A DNA stretch of 64,000 bases. Source: Paracidovorax valerianellae (GTDB taxonomy: Bacteria > Pseudomonadota > Gammaproteobacteria > Burkholderiales > Burkholderiaceae_C). Made by a program: the position numbers and the translations under genes. Below the pieces are notes generated by a model, which saw nothing but the letters and a program-made list of their open reading frames with translations, had not been told where the DNA came from and ran no database searches. The first letter of the stretch is position 1. Each line of letters starts with the position of its first letter. Below, piece after piece: positions 34,181 through 44,397 of the stretch. Location: positions 124,001-188,000 of the forward strand of contig NZ_FMZC01000004.1 of the NCBI RefSeq assembly GCF_900102625.1, written 5' to 3'.

Positions 34181-35440
34181 ATGGACATGACGACTTCCCC
34201 TTCGGCCCTGCTGCCCCGTGTGAACGGTGCACGCCTGTGGCAATCGCTGATGGACCTGGCCCGCATCGGCGCCACGCCCAAGGGCGGCGTGTGCCGCTTG
34301 GCCCTTACCCTGCTCGACCGCGAAGGCCGCGACCTGTTCGTGCGCTGGGCGCGTGAGGCGGGCTGCAGCGTGCGCATCGACGCCATCGGCAACATCTTTG
34401 CGCGCCGCGCGGGCCGCGACGACACCCTGCCGCCGGTGATGACCGGCAGCCATATCGACACGCAGCCGACGGGTGGCAAGTTCGACGGCAACTACGGGGT
34501 ATTGGCGGGCCTGGAAGTGGTGCGCAGCCTGAACGATGCCGGCATCGCCACCGAGGCCCCCATCGAAGTGGCGGTATGGACCAACGAAGAGGGCTCGCGC
34601 TTCGTGCCGGTGATGATGGGCTCGGGCGTGTTCGCCAACGCGTTCACGCTGGAGCACGCCCTGGCCCAGCGCGATGCGCAAGGCATCAGCGTGGCCGAGG
34701 CGCTTGCCGCCATCGGCTATGCCGGTACCGCGGGCCCGTCGCCCGCCGTGGGCGCGTATTTCGAAGCGCACATCGAGCAGGGCCCGGTGTTGGAGGCCAA
34801 CGACTGCGTGATCGGCGTGGTGCAAGGGGCGTTGGGCCAGCGCTGGTACGACGTGACAGTACAGGGCATGGAAGCCCATGCAGGTCCAACACCCATGGAA
34901 CTGCGCCGCGATGCCTTGCTGGCCGCGAGCGCGCTGGTGGCGGAGGTCAACCGCATCGCCATGGACCACGCGCCGCATGCGCGTGGCACCGTGGGCGTGC
35001 TGGAGGTGTTCCCCAGTTCGCGCAACGTGATCCCCGGCAGCGTGCGCATGACGGTGGACCTGCGCGCGGCCGACGACGCGGTGCTGCTGAAAATGGACGC
35101 GGCGCTGCGCACTGCCTGCGAACGCATCGGTGCCGCGAGCCGGACCCCGATGACTGTGGAGCAGGTGGTGTACTTCCCGCCGCAGCCATTCGCGCCAGCC
35201 CTGGTCGAGGGCGTGCGCGCCGATGCAAGGGCGCTGGGCTACACCGCCATGGACGTGGTGAGCGGCGCGGGGCACGATGCCGTGTACCTCGCGCGCCTGG
35301 CGCCCACGGCCATGGTCTTCGTGCCCTGTGCCGACGGCATCAGCCACAACGAGATCGAAGACGCCCGGCCCGAGCATCTGGAGGCTGGCTGCAATGTGCT
35401 GCTGCAGGGCATGCTGCGCAGCGCGGGGGTGGCCGCATGA
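34181..35440 (+). CDS. Zn-dependent amidohydrolase, carbamoylase/allantoate amidohydrolase family (M20)
   Basis: 419 residues. Family features: MTGSHIDTQPTGGKFDGNYGVLAGLEVV (His and Asp metal ligands), VAVWTNEEGSRF (bridging Glu), YFEAHIEQGPVLE, QGMEAHAGPTPMELRRDAL in the dimerisation insert, and SGAGHDAVYLA with the last His. It hydrolyses N-carbamoyl or ureido groups from amino acids or related amides. Lying in the same operon as the ABC transporter and coupled by a 4-nt overlap to an M81 peptidase gene, it probably processes what the transporter brings in. Exact substrate unknown. Confidence 0.88.
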   Translation: MDMTTSPSALLPRVNGARLWQSLMDLARIGATPKGGVCRLALTLLDREGRDLFVRWAREAGCSVRIDAIGNIFARRAGRDDTLPPVMTGSHIDTQPTGGKFDGNYGVLAGLEVVRSLNDAGIATEAPIEVAVWTNEEGSRFVPVMMGSGVFANAFTLEHALAQRDAQGISVAEALAAIGYAGTAGPSPAVGAYFEAHIEQGPVLEANDCVIGVVQGALGQRWYDVTVQGMEAHAGPTPMELRRDALLAASALVAEVNRIAMDHAPHARGTVGVLEVFPSSRNVIPGSVRMTVDLRAADDAVLLKMDAALRTACERIGAASRTPMTVEQVVYFPPQPFAPALVEGVRADARALGYTAMDVVSGAGHDAVYLARLAPTAMVFVPCADGISHNEIEDARPEHLEAGCNVLLQGMLRSAGVAA

Positions 35441-36906
35441 AGATCCTGATCGCACGGCTCAACCACGAGACCAACACCTTTTCGCCCGTGTCCACGCCGC
35501 TGGAGGCGTTTTCCCCGGCCTACGGCGAACAGGCGCTGCGCGAGAACCTGGGCATGCGCACCGCCATGGCGGCGTTCATCGACCTGGCCCAGGGCTTGGG
35601 GGCCACGCTGGTCACGCCGGTCTCGGCCATGTCCAACCCCAGCGGCCCGGTGCACGCTGCAGCCTACGATGAACTCACCCGCTGCATCGTGGAGGCCGCC
35701 CCGGGCTGCGATGCCATCCTGCTGGACCTGCATGGCGCCATGGTCGCCGAGAACAGCCCCGACGGCGAAGGCGACCTGCTGGAGCGCGTGCGCGCTGCCG
35801 CGCCGGGCGTGCCCATCGGCGTGGCGCTGGACCTGCACGGCAACATCACGCCCAAGATGATCGCCAACGCCGACGTGATGGTGGGCTTCAAGACCTACCC
35901 GCACATCGACATGTACGAAACCGGCGAACACGCCGGGCGCCTGTTGCTGGAGATGGTGCGCGGCACCGCGCGCTACGCCGTTCGCTGGCACCCGCTGCCG
36001 ATGATGGGCCACACGCTGCGCAGCACCACGCTGCAAGGCGCCATGCTGCGTGCGGTGGATGCGGCCCGCGCTGCCGAGTCCGAGGGTGTGCCGGCCGCCT
36101 CGGTGTTCGCCGGCTTTTCGCTGGCCGATATCGAGGCGCCCTGCATGAGCGTGGTGGTTACGGCCCGGGCCGACGACCCCGCACCGGCCCAGGCGGCGGC
36201 CGACCGCATTGCCGCCGCCATCTGGAGCGAGCGGGCGGAGTTCGTGTACGACAGCGAGCCGCTGGACCAGTCATTGCGCCGCGCCATGGCTCTGGCGGAG
36301 GGCGCCAGCCGCCCCGTGCTGCTGCTGGACCACAGCGACAATTGCATGTCCGGCGGTACGTGCGATTCGATGGACGTGCTGCAGGCCGCCCTCTCGGCGG
36401 GGCTCTCGGACATCGCCGTCGGCCCGCTGTGCGACCCGGAGGCGGTCGCCGAACTGGCTGCGGCTGGCGTGGGCGCCCGGCTCTCGGTCCGGCTGGGCAA
36501 CAAGGTGCCGCTCACGCAGCTCAACGTGACCAAGGTGCCCGTGGCGCTGGAAGGCACGGTCGTGGCCGTCAGCGATGGCGAATACACCGTCACCGGGCCC
36601 ATTTACACCGGCCATCGTTGCGCCATGGGCCGCACCGTGCTGTTCGACACCGGCCGCGCGCAGATCGTGGTGACGGAGAAGACGCACGAGCCCTGGGACC
36701 TGGGGGTGTTCTCGTGCGTGGGGCTGGACCCCACGGCACACCGCTTCGTGCTGCTCAAGTCGCGCATGTACTGCCGCCCCGTGTTCGTGCCGCTGTCGCA
36801 CGCCCTGGTCGAGTGCGACAGCCCGACGGGTGTGACGAGTTCGAACTACGCGCTGTTCCCGTTCAAGAATGTGCGGCGGCCGGTGTTTCCGCTCGATCCG
36901 GTCTGA
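35437..36906 (+). CDS. M81-family metallopeptidase (MlrC-like)
   Basis: 489 residues. Starts with the typical KILIARLNHETNTFSP; then ILLDLHGAMVAE, IGVALDLHGNIT and GFKTYPHIDMYETGEHAG, which carry the Asp/His metal ligands, and LLLDHSDNCMSGGTCDSMDVL in the C-terminal part. Named after MlrC of the microcystin pathway, but most members are of unknown substrate and sit next to amino-acid or peptide transporters. ATGA overlap with the amidohydrolase gene indicates a joint function, probably final breakdown of a small peptide-like or ureido compound. Confidence 0.86.
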   Translation: MKILIARLNHETNTFSPVSTPLEAFSPAYGEQALRENLGMRTAMAAFIDLAQGLGATLVTPVSAMSNPSGPVHAAAYDELTRCIVEAAPGCDAILLDLHGAMVAENSPDGEGDLLERVRAAAPGVPIGVALDLHGNITPKMIANADVMVGFKTYPHIDMYETGEHAGRLLLEMVRGTARYAVRWHPLPMMGHTLRSTTLQGAMLRAVDAARAAESEGVPAASVFAGFSLADIEAPCMSVVVTARADDPAPAQAAADRIAAAIWSERAEFVYDSEPLDQSLRRAMALAEGASRPVLLLDHSDNCMSGGTCDSMDVLQAALSAGLSDIAVGPLCDPEAVAELAAAGVGARLSVRLGNKVPLTQLNVTKVPVALEGTVVAVSDGEYTVTGPIYTGHRCAMGRTVLFDTGRAQIVVTEKTHEPWDLGVFSCVGLDPTAHRFVLLKSRMYCRPVFVPLSHALVECDSPTGVTSSNYALFPFKNVRRPVFPLDPV

Positions 36907-37070
36907 TGGGCGGTGATGGGGGCGGGCCTGGCTTGAAAGCGCGCCGGGGGCTGGCGAGCCGCAACGCCGTGGTGCGCATCGGCTGGGCGGCCCCGGCCCC
37001 ACGACCTCGGGTGCGGCTTTTCATGGGCAACTGCTACAGTCGTTCGCGCATCTGCGCCGCCTTCTTTTCG

Positions 37071-38171
37071 ATGACATCTTCTCCCTCGGACTCCCGCCCC
37101 GCCGGTGCGCACTGGCTGGTGCGGATGAACCGCCGCAATCGAACGTTTTTCTACGGACTGCTGTTCCTGGCGTTCGCAGCCCACCTGCGGGCCATCGAGG
37201 CCAGTACGGGTGCCTGGGTGCTGCTGGCACTGCAGTTTCTGGTCTATCCCCAATGCGTTTACTGGCGAGCCCGCCGGGCCAAAAACCAGCGCCAGGCAGA
37301 GATGCAGAACCTGTTGGTGGATGCCATCCTCGGCGGTTTGTGGGCCGCAGGGCTGGGCTTGCCGATCTGGGTCACCTTCACGCTTTTCAGCAGCAACTGC
37401 ATTAACCTGGTCGTGTTCTATGGCTACGGGGGATTGTTGCGGCTGCTGTGCGCCATGGGCAGCGGCGTGGCCGCCGGCCTGGCGCTGGGCATGCCGCTGC
37501 ATCCGGAAACCGACTTGCTCACGACCTTGCTATGCATCGTGGTGCTGACGTTCTATTTCGTCGCATTCGCGCACGACGGCTATGCCCGCGCGATGGAGCA
37601 ACACCGCAACCATGGCCGCCTGCGCGAGCAGTTCGATGAGATCCGCACGCTGCAGGGCCAGCTCAAGGAGCAGGCGGTGCGCGACCCGCTGACGGGGCTT
37701 TTCAACCGCCGCCACCTCGATGCCGTGCTCGGCCCCTGCCTGCAGCGTTGCCGGGACTCCGTCCAACCCCTGTCGCTGTTGATGATCGACATCGACCACT
37801 TCAAGCACATCAACGACGCCCACGGACACGCGGCCGGCGATGCGGTCCTGCAGACGCTGGCCCAACTGCTGCTGCGCCACGTGCGCCCGCAGGACGTTGC
37901 CTGCCGGCATGGCGGCGAAGAGTTTCTGCTCGTGCTGCCCGAAGCTCCCGCCACCGTCGCTCTGGAGCGCGCGGAAGCGGTGCGCGCCGCGTTCGAAGCC
38001 CTGCAGGTGCGCTGCGGCGACCGCCTGGTCTCTGCGACCCTGTCGTGCGGTGTGGCGGTGTTTCCGGAAGATGCGGACACGGAAGCCTCGTTGCTCGAAT
38101 CCGCCGACCGGGCTTTGTATGCGGCCAAAGTGCAGGGGCGCAATCGGGCCGTGGCATTCTCGTCCGCCTGA
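37071..38171 (+). CDS. Diguanylate cyclase with N-terminal MASE2 membrane domain
   Basis: 366 residues. The MASE2 domain (about 18-165) has the expected [21 protein letters not shown] start and several membrane helices; a coiled-coil link (about 180-205) leads to a GGDEF domain with GGEEF at 281-285 and the I-site RPQD at 272-275. The layout resembles AdrA/DgcC, the cyclase linked to cellulose and biofilm formation in enterobacteria. The start is uncertain: ATG 37071 gives a short polar lead before MASE2, while ATG 37023 is also in frame; neither has a clear Shine-Dalgarno sequence. Confidence 0.87.
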   Translation: MTSSPSDSRPAGAHWLVRMNRRNRTFFYGLLFLAFAAHLRAIEASTGAWVLLALQFLVYPQCVYWRARRAKNQRQAEMQNLLVDAILGGLWAAGLGLPIWVTFTLFSSNCINLVVFYGYGGLLRLLCAMGSGVAAGLALGMPLHPETDLLTTLLCIVVLTFYFVAFAHDGYARAMEQHRNHGRLREQFDEIRTLQGQLKEQAVRDPLTGLFNRRHLDAVLGPCLQRCRDSVQPLSLLMIDIDHFKHINDAHGHAAGDAVLQTLAQLLLRHVRPQDVACRHGGEEFLLVLPEAPATVALERAEAVRAAFEALQVRCGDRLVSATLSCGVAVFPEDADTEASLLESADRALYAAKVQGRNRAVAFSSA

Positions 38172-38374
38172 CGGTGATGAATCGGGAAGGGGACGCCGGT
38201 TTGCCGTTTTTCAGCCCCTTTTCGGTCACGGGTGTTTCGCCCGCATTAAGCACAATTGCGTACCAGGGTTTATACGGCGGGCTGACTACAATCGCACACC
38301 CTAAGAACCTAGAACCGCCCCGAAGCGCCCTGGTGGCGCGGCCTGGCACTTTTTCCCCAGAGCTGGAGACCTTG

Positions 38375-40687
38375 ATGTCCGAGACCCCACCGGTGAACCC
38401 GACGCCCGACAAACGTGCCTTGCTGCGGCGTGCCGCCCTCGAGTACCACGAGTTTCCCAAGCCGGGCAAGATCGCGATCGCGGCCACCAAGCAGATGGTC
38501 AACCAGCATGACCTCGCCCTGGCGTATTCGCCCGGTGTGGCCGCACCCTGCGAAGAGATCGTCAAGGACCCGAACGCCGCCTTCAAATACACCAGCCGCG
38601 GCAATCTGGTGGGCGTGGTCACCAACGGCACCGCCGTGCTGGGCCTGGGCGACATCGGGCCGCTGGCCGGCAAGCCGGTCATGGAAGGCAAGGCCGTTCT
38701 GTTCAAGAAGTTCTCGGGCATCGATGTATTCGACATCGAAATCAACGAGAAAGACCCCGAAAAGCTGGTCGAGATCATCGCCTCGCTGGAGCCCACCTTC
38801 GGCGGCATCAACCTGGAAGACATCAAGGCACCCGACTGCTTCTACGTGGAGCGCAAGCTGCGCGAGCGCATGAAAATTCCGGTTTTCCACGACGACCAGC
38901 ACGGCACGGCCATCGTCGTGGGGGCGGCGATCCTCAACGGCATCAAGGTGGTGGGCAAGGATCTGCAGAAGATCAAGCTCGTGACCTCAGGCGCCGGCGC
39001 CGCGGCCCTGGCCTGCCTGGGCCTCTTGGTTAAGCTGGGCATTCCGCGCGAGAACATCTGGGTGACCGACCTCGCTGGCGTGGTCTATGAAGGCCGTACC
39101 GAACTGATGGACGAAGACAAGTCGCAGTTCGCACAGCCCACCGCGCACCGCACCCTCGGCGAAGTGATCCAGGACGCCGACGTGTTCCTGGGCCTGTCGG
39201 CCGGCGGCGTGCTCAAGCAGGACATGGTGCGCAAGATGGCGGCCAAGCCGCTCATCCTGGCACTGGCCAACCCGAACCCCGAAATTTCGCCGGAAGACGT
39301 GAAAGCCGTGCGCGACGACGCGATCATCGCGACCGGCCGCACGGACTATCCCAACCAGGTCAACAACGTCCTGTGCTTCCCTTATATCTTCCGCGGCGCG
39401 CTCGACAGCGGCGCGACCACCATCACGATGGAGATGGAGATCGCCGCCGTCCATGCCATCGCCGAGCTGGCCCAGGCCGAGCAGAGCGAAGTGGTGGCTG
39501 CCGCCTATGTGGGCGAGCAACTCGCTTTCGGCCCTGAATACCTCATTCCCAAGCCGTTCGATCCGCGGCTGATGATGAAGATCGCTCCTGCGGTCGCCCA
39601 GGCGGCGGCTGACAGCGGCGTGGCATTGCGCCCCATCACCGACATGGACGCGTACCGCGACCACCTGCAGACCTTCGTGTATGCCTCCGGCACGACGATG
39701 AAGCCCATCTTCACGGCAGCCAAGGCAGCCGCGAAGAAGCGCGTGGCCTATGCCGAAGGCGAAGAAGAGCGTGTGCTGCGTGCCGCGCAGATCGTGGTCG
39801 ACGAGAAGATCGCGCGGCCCACGCTCATCGGCCGTCCTTCCATCATTGCGCAGCGCATCGAAAAATTCGGCCTGCGCCTGAAGGAAGGGGTGGACTACGA
39901 CGTGGTGAACGTCGAGAACGATCACCGCTACCGCGACTTCTGGCAGACCTACCACCGCATGACCGAGCGCAAGGGCATCACGGTGCCGATCGCCAAGATC
40001 GAGATGCGCCGCCGGTTGGCGCTCATCGGCTCCATGCTGCTGCACAAGGGCGAGGTCGATGGCCTCATCGTCGGCACCTGGGGCCATACGGCCCTGCACC
40101 TGAACTACATCGACCAGGTGATCGGCAAGCGCGCGGGCGTCAACACCTACGCCTGCATGAACGGCCTGCTGCTGCCCGACCGCCAGGTGTTCCTGGTGGA
40201 CACGCATGTCAACTACGACCCGACGGCCGAGCAGTTGGCCGAGATCACCGTCATGGCGGCCGAAGAGATGATGCGCTTCGGCATCAAGCCCAAGGCCGCC
40301 CTGTTGTCGCACTCCAACTTCGGCAGCAGCAACCAGCCGAGCGCGGTCAAGATGCGCCAGACCCTCGATCTGCTGCGCATCCAGGCGCCCTGGCTCGAAG
40401 TGGACGGCGAAATGCACGGTGACGTGGCACTGGACGCCGCCCAGCGTGCTGCGGTCATGCCCCACAGCACGCTCGCGGGCAGCGCCAACCTGCTGGTCCT
40501 GCCGAACATCGACGCCGCCAACATTTCTTACAACCTGCTCAAGACGGCTGCCGGCGGCGGCATCGCCATCGGGCCCGTCCTGTTGGGTGCGGCGGAGCCG
40601 GTGCACATCCTGACGGCCAGCGCCACCGTGCGCCGGATCGTCAATATGACTGCATTGACGGTCGCCGACGCAAACGCCTCGCGCTAG
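38375..40687 (+). CDS. maeB: NADP-dependent malic enzyme with C-terminal phosphotransacetylase-like domain
   Basis: 770 residues, the usual MaeB length. The malic-enzyme half (1-430) has [46 protein letters not shown] and the NADP loop [16 protein letters not shown]; the C-terminal half (about 440-770) is related to phosphotransacetylase and normally senses acetyl-CoA, with [17 protein letters not shown] and [10 protein letters not shown]. Oxidatively decarboxylates malate to pyruvate with NADPH formation. Single-gene unit: upstream a TACAAT -10-like hexamer at about 38287, downstream a strong terminator. Confidence 0.95.
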   Translation: MSETPPVNPTPDKRALLRRAALEYHEFPKPGKIAIAATKQMVNQHDLALAYSPGVAAPCEEIVKDPNAAFKYTSRGNLVGVVTNGTAVLGLGDIGPLAGKPVMEGKAVLFKKFSGIDVFDIEINEKDPEKLVEIIASLEPTFGGINLEDIKAPDCFYVERKLRERMKIPVFHDDQHGTAIVVGAAILNGIKVVGKDLQKIKLVTSGAGAAALACLGLLVKLGIPRENIWVTDLAGVVYEGRTELMDEDKSQFAQPTAHRTLGEVIQDADVFLGLSAGGVLKQDMVRKMAAKPLILALANPNPEISPEDVKAVRDDAIIATGRTDYPNQVNNVLCFPYIFRGALDSGATTITMEMEIAAVHAIAELAQAEQSEVVAAAYVGEQLAFGPEYLIPKPFDPRLMMKIAPAVAQAAADSGVALRPITDMDAYRDHLQTFVYASGTTMKPIFTAAKAAAKKRVAYAEGEEERVLRAAQIVVDEKIARPTLIGRPSIIAQRIEKFGLRLKEGVDYDVVNVENDHRYRDFWQTYHRMTERKGITVPIAKIEMRRRLALIGSMLLHKGEVDGLIVGTWGHTALHLNYIDQVIGKRAGVNTYACMNGLLLPDRQVFLVDTHVNYDPTAEQLAEITVMAAEEMMRFGIKPKAALLSHSNFGSSNQPSAVKMRQTLDLLRIQAPWLEVDGEMHGDVALDAAQRAAVMPHSTLAGSANLLVLPNIDAANISYNLLKTAAGGGIAIGPVLLGAAEPVHILTASATVRRIVNMTALTVADANASR

Positions 40688-40734
40688 AGCTTTCATGCCA
40701 TAGCGAGCGCTAACTTTTAGACGCGTTTGACCTT

Positions 40735-40774
40735 GCAAGCGCCTGCCCATTTATTGGGCAGGCGCTTGCTTTTT
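40735..40774 (+). terminator. Strong rho-independent terminator after maeB
   Basis: A perfect 15-bp stem GCAAGCGCCTGCCCA / TGGGCAGGCGCTTGC with a 5-nt loop TTTAT, followed by TTTTT. The clearest intrinsic terminator in the window. It lies 47 bp after the malic enzyme stop and separates it from the RNase gene. Confidence 0.93.
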
Positions 40775-40843
40775 GGGGGCGATTAAGTCAAACTAACGGC
40801 TCGAAATTTCGGGTAAACCCGTAGTTTCTGAAAGGTGTAGTTG

Positions 40844-41248
40844 ATGCTGAAGGCTATCGCCATCCAGGCGTACAAGACAGGTCTTGCGTGCGTTTTGGGT
40901 GCCGCGTTCGTTCTGGTCCCGACCACGGGACAGGCCCGAAAACCCCCGTCTTCCGACGGAGTGACCACCATCGCATTGGCCGAGTTGCCGCCGCAAGGGC
41001 GGGCGACTTACGGACTCATCCGCGAAGGTGGCCCCTTTCCTTACGACAAGGATGGTTCGGTGTTCGGTAATCGCGAGCGGATTCTGCCCCTTGAAAAACG
41101 GGGCTATTACCGTGAGTACACCGTCAGAACGCCGGGTGCGAAGAACCGTGGTGCCCGGCGCATCGTGTGCGGCGGAGTGCCCCGCGTGCCAGATGCCTGC
41201 TACTACACCGGCGACCACTACGCGAGCTTTCGAAAAATTGTTGAATGA
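40844..41248 (+). CDS. Secreted guanyl-specific ribonuclease (RNase N1/Sa family)
   Basis: 134 residues. N-terminal signal peptide (hydrophobic CVLGAAFVLVP, cleavage near GQA). The mature ~100 residues match microbial RNases of the barnase/RNase Sa group: PYDKDGSVFGNRE, YYREYTVRTPGAKNRGARRIVCGG with catalytic Glu and Arg, and YYTGDHYASFRKI with the catalytic His. Cleaves RNA after guanine. Start at 40844 follows AGGTG six bases upstream. The following gene encodes a barstar-type inhibitor. Possible roles: extracellular nutrient RNase or a toxin against neighbours or host. Confidence 0.88.
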   Translation: MLKAIAIQAYKTGLACVLGAAFVLVPTTGQARKPPSSDGVTTIALAELPPQGRATYGLIREGGPFPYDKDGSVFGNRERILPLEKRGYYREYTVRTPGAKNRGARRIVCGGVPRVPDACYYTGDHYASFRKIVE

Positions 41249-41385
41249 CGCCGGACGCCAAAAGCGCTCGCCGGCATTGCCGCGATCGGTTGCCCGCCTG
41301 TCGGCCCTTTGCCTTTGTGGCAGGCCGCTGGACCGAACTTCCGGATATTCCTCATTGGTGACTACATAAAGAAAGAGCAGCGGAG

Positions 41386-41811
41386 ATGGAAATGCCACTT
41401 CGTAACGATCAGGAAAACCCATTGCGTGGCGTGCGCCCCAACATCGTGCAGTCTATTCGCGCTTTTCGCGTGCAAGACCTGCAAGAGTCGGCCAAGGCGC
41501 TCGGCCAACACTTCCTGTACGCCAACCTTGCACACGCACAAACCAAGCAGGACGTGCTGGACCTGATCGCAGGCCAGTTCATGTTCCCGGCGCACTTCGG
41601 AAAAAATTTCGATGCGCTGTACGACTGCATGACGGACCCATTGCATAAATCGGGCCCGCAACCGGGCTTCATCGTGGTGCTGGAGCAGATCCCGACCACG
41701 GTGAAGTTCGACAAGGAAGCACGCGAGCAACTGCTCGACATCTTCCGGGAAGCGGCGGACTACTGGAGCGATCGAAAGATACCGTTCCGGTGTTTCTATT
41801 CTTTTCTGTAG
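41386..41811 (+). CDS. Barstar-family ribonuclease inhibitor
   Basis: 141 residues, cytoplasmic. The barstar fold is shown by DVLDLIAGQFMFPAHFGKNFDALYDCMTD, where barstar's LDxLxxxFxFPxxFGxNwDAL helix-loop inserts into the RNase active site, and a C-terminal acidic helix FDKEAREQLLDIFREAADYW. It should neutralise the RNase encoded just upstream before export. ATG 41386 is used; ATG 41392, two codons later, has better spacing from GGAG and may be the true start. GC content is lower than in flanking genes. Confidence 0.88.
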   Translation: MEMPLRNDQENPLRGVRPNIVQSIRAFRVQDLQESAKALGQHFLYANLAHAQTKQDVLDLIAGQFMFPAHFGKNFDALYDCMTDPLHKSGPQPGFIVVLEQIPTTVKFDKEAREQLLDIFREAADYWSDRKIPFRCFYSFL

Positions 41812-42002
41812 CCCGTTCTGCATCCACCAGCCAGGCAGAACGGGCGAACGAGGCTAATGAAACCGCCGCCGCGCAGCCCATCGAAATCGCCGTGGACCCT
41901 TCCGCGGAAAAAATGCCGACCGACAAGCTCGTTGACGTATCGCCCCTGGCGCTGCGCATGAGCAGCCCGTTCAACGCGGGTTATTGGCTCGCAGCCGCCT
42001 GA
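41790..42002 (+). CDS. Possible small hypothetical protein overlapping the barstar 3' end
   Basis: 70 codons from a GTG at 41790, overlapping the last 22 bases of the barstar gene in another frame. The first third is an out-of-frame read of barstar; the rest (ANEANETAAAQPIEIAVDPSAEKMPTD, MSSPFNAGYWLAAA) has plausible composition but no known family. A frame with a start downstream of barstar is also possible. Reported as doubtful. Confidence 0.25.
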   Translation: MFLFFSVARSASTSQAERANEANETAAAQPIEIAVDPSAEKMPTDKLVDVSPLALRMSSPFNAGYWLAAA

Positions 42003-42017
42003 TCCCAGGCGACTGCA

Positions 42018-42090
42018 CGTTGCAGGCAGCGGGCTGGCCCGCGCTGCAACGCATGAATTCCTTCGAGGACATGGCTTTGCCCATGTCCTC
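42018..42090. terminator. Two adjacent hairpins between convergent genes
   Basis: Hairpin 1, 42018-42051: CGTTGCAG...GCGGGC pairs with GCCCGC...CTGCAACG. Hairpin 2, 42065-42090: GAGGACATGG and CCATGTCCTC with a six-base loop, a perfect 10-bp stem. They lie between the barstar region and the convergent rsmA gene. Without a T-run they are not classical intrinsic terminators, but position and stability suggest transcript-end structures. Confidence 0.35.
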
Positions 42091-42161
42091 TGCTGGATTG
42101 CCGCGTCAGGTGGTCCAGTGCAGCCAGCGGGCTTTCCCCCGCTGACCCGCTCCGCCTGCGC

Positions 42162-42929
42162 TCAGGCAGGCTGCAGCGACTGTGCCAGGGCCACGTATTC
42201 GTGCACCGGCACTTCCTCGGCGCGGCGCTGGGTGTCGAAGGTGCCTGGAAAGGCACGCTCCTCCAGCCATCGGCCCAGCGTGTGCCGCAGCAGCTTGCGG
42301 CGCTGGCTGAAGGCCACCTGCACCAGTTCCGACAGCAGTACCGGCGACAGCTCGGGCGGGGTGGCATGGGGCACCATGCGCACGACGGCGCTGTCCACGC
42401 GCGGTGGCGGATCGAAGCTCTCTGGCGGCACGAACAGCACGTCTTCCATCGCGTAGCGCCACTGCAGCATGACCGACAGCCGCCCGTAGTCGCCCGTGGA
42501 GGGACTGGCCACCATGCGGTCGATCACTTCCTTTTGCAGCATGAAGTGCTGGTCTTCGATGACGTGCACCTGCTCCAGCAGATGGAACAGGATGGGCGTG
42601 GAGATGTTGTAGGGCAGGTTGCCGACCACGCGCACCTTGGTCACGCCGAGCGTCTGGGCGACCTGCGCGAAGTCCACTCTCATCACATCGGATTCGATGA
42701 CGTCCAGCTGGCCGTGCAGGCGCAGGCGGGCCGCCAGGTCGCGGTCCAGCTCGATCACGGTGAGGCGTCCCAGCCGCTCGACCAGCGGCTGAGTGAGCGC
42801 CGCCAGGCCTGGCCCGATCTCGACCATGGGCTGGCCAGGTTCGGGACCGATGGCCTGCACGATGGCATCGATGATCCCGTGGTCCGACAGGAAATGCTGG
42901 CCGAAGCGCTTGCGCGGGATGTGCTTCAT
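42162..42929 (-). CDS. rsmA: 16S rRNA (adenine1518-N6/adenine1519-N6)-dimethyltransferase
   Basis: 255 residues. Opens with the family-typical [15 protein letters not shown]; AdoMet motif I is [15 protein letters not shown], and motif IV is [11 protein letters not shown], where NLPY binds the target adenine; the C-terminal helical domain has [15 protein letters not shown]. Dimethylates A1518 and A1519 in the 3' helix of 16S rRNA during late 30S assembly. Third gene of the lptD-surA-rsmA series, a conserved order in proteobacteria. Start at 42929 (MKHIPR) rather than an ATG 24 codons upstream. Confidence 0.95.
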   Translation of the reverse strand: MKHIPRKRFGQHFLSDHGIIDAIVQAIGPEPGQPMVEIGPGLAALTQPLVERLGRLTVIELDRDLAARLRLHGQLDVIESDVMRVDFAQVAQTLGVTKVRVVGNLPYNISTPILFHLLEQVHVIEDQHFMLQKEVIDRMVASPSTGDYGRLSVMLQWRYAMEDVLFVPPESFDPPPRVDSAVVRMVPHATPPELSPVLLSELVQVAFSQRRKLLRHTLGRWLEERAFPGTFDTQRRAEEVPVHEYVALAQSLQPA

Positions 42930-42966
42930 GGCGCTGCGGGGCGAAGGCCGACAGGAGAGCGGTTCG

Positions 42967-44379
42967 TCATTGCGGGGGATCGCGGTATTCCACGTAGGCA
43001 CGCGCCCGCGCTTCCTGCGCCCAGGTGGTGTACGCCTCGTCCAGCTTCTTCTCGCGCACCACGTCGCGCACCATGTCGCGTTGCTCGCGCTGGGTGAGCT
43101 TGGCTTCGCGGCGCTCCAGCAGCTGGATCAGGTGCACGCCGAAGCGCGACACCACGGGTTCGCTGATCTCGCCGGGCTTGAGCGCATTGAGCGCTTCCTC
43201 GAACTCGGGCACGTAGCGGCCGGGGCTGGCCCAGCCCAGGTCGCCGCCCTGCTTGGAGCTGCCGTCCTGCGAACTCTCTTTGGCCAGCGTGGCGAAGTCG
43301 GCCTGACCCGCCAGGATGCGGCGGCGGTAGTCGGCCAGCCGTGCCGCCGCGGCGGTTTCGGACAGCTGGGGGGTAGCGCGCAGCAGAATGTGGCGCGCAT
43401 GGGTCTGCACCGCCACGGTGGGCGCTGCGGCATTGGTTTTCTCCACCACCTTCAGCACGTGGAACCCGGCGGGCGAGCGCACGGGGCCGACGATGCCGCC
43501 CACGGGCGTCTGCTGGGTCGAACGCACGAACAGTTCGGGGTAGCGGTCGGCCGGACGCAGGCCCAGCAATCCGCCGGTGGCGGCTTCGGCAGCGTCGGAG
43601 AAGTCGCGCGCCACTTGTCCGAAATCGTCGCCGGCCCGTACTTTGTCCGCGGCCTGCTGCGCGCGAAGGCGGCGCTGCTCCACGACCTCGGGGCTGGCGT
43701 TCTCAGGCACCAGCACAAGGATGTGGCCCAGGTTCAGCTCCACCTTCGCTGGATCGGATGCCGACTTCTGCTCCTGCAGGTATTGGTCGACTTCAAGGTC
43801 GCTCACGCGCACCCGGGCTTCGACGTCGCGCTCGCGCAGGCGCTGCACCAGCAACTGGTTGCGCAGTTCTTCGCGGAAGCGGTCTTTGCTGATGCCGTCG
43901 ATGGCGAGTCGGCGGTGCATTTCTTCCAGGTTCACGTTGTTCTGGCGGGCCACGGTCTGTTCGGCCTGGGAGACGGCGATGTCGTCCACCTTGATGCCGC
44001 TCTCGTTGGCCATCTGCACCTGGATCTTCTCGTTGATCACGCGCTCGAGCACTTCGCGCGCCACCACGTCCCGTGACGGGCGCTCGCCGCCTTGCGCGGC
44101 CAACTGCTGCTCGACACGGGCTACGCGGGCCTGCACCTCGTTGTTGGTGATGGGCGCGGTGTTGACCACGGCCACGATGTAGTCGGCCTGGCGGATGCCG
44201 CTGCGTTCCCCGCCAGCGCGGGGTTCGGGCACGGTGACGGGCGAGATCGCGCGCGAGGACAGGCCGGTGCCGCTGGCGGCGCCCGAAGCGCGCAGTCCTT
44301 GCGCGGAGGCGCCTGCGGGCGCGAGGGAGGCCAGGGTGGCCAGGCACACCAGGCCCAGGGTGAAAGCGCGATGGTTCAT
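42967..44379 (-). CDS. surA: Periplasmic chaperone and peptidyl-prolyl isomerase SurA
   Basis: 470 residues. Signal peptide (1-27), an N-terminal chaperone domain beginning [27 protein letters not shown], then two parvulin domains: about 213-315 ([15 protein letters not shown]..., [19 protein letters not shown]) and about 325-430 ([42 protein letters not shown]), and a closing helix. Carries unfolded outer-membrane proteins such as LptD across the periplasm. The gene lies 18 bp downstream of lptD. Longer spacer after the signal peptide than in Escherichia coli. Confidence 0.95.
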   Translation of the reverse strand: MNHRAFTLGLVCLATLASLAPAGASAQGLRASGAASGTGLSSRAISPVTVPEPRAGGERSGIRQADYIVAVVNTAPITNNEVQARVARVEQQLAAQGGERPSRDVVAREVLERVINEKIQVQMANESGIKVDDIAVSQAEQTVARQNNVNLEEMHRRLAIDGISKDRFREELRNQLLVQRLRERDVEARVRVSDLEVDQYLQEQKSASDPAKVELNLGHILVLVPENASPEVVEQRRLRAQQAADKVRAGDDFGQVARDFSDAAEAATGGLLGLRPADRYPELFVRSTQQTPVGGIVGPVRSPAGFHVLKVVEKTNAAAPTVAVQTHARHILLRATPQLSETAAAARLADYRRRILAGQADFATLAKESSQDGSSKQGGDLGWASPGRYVPEFEEALNALKPGEISEPVVSRFGVHLIQLLERREAKLTQREQRDMVRDVVREKKLDEAYTTWAQEARARAYVEYRDPPQ

Positions 44380-44397
44380 GTGATGGCAGGTGTCGGG

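Noticed and set aside
41669-41974. Minus-strand 101-codon frame opposite barstar
   Set aside because: Ser/Arg-rich shadow overlapping a clear barstar gene; no start context or family.
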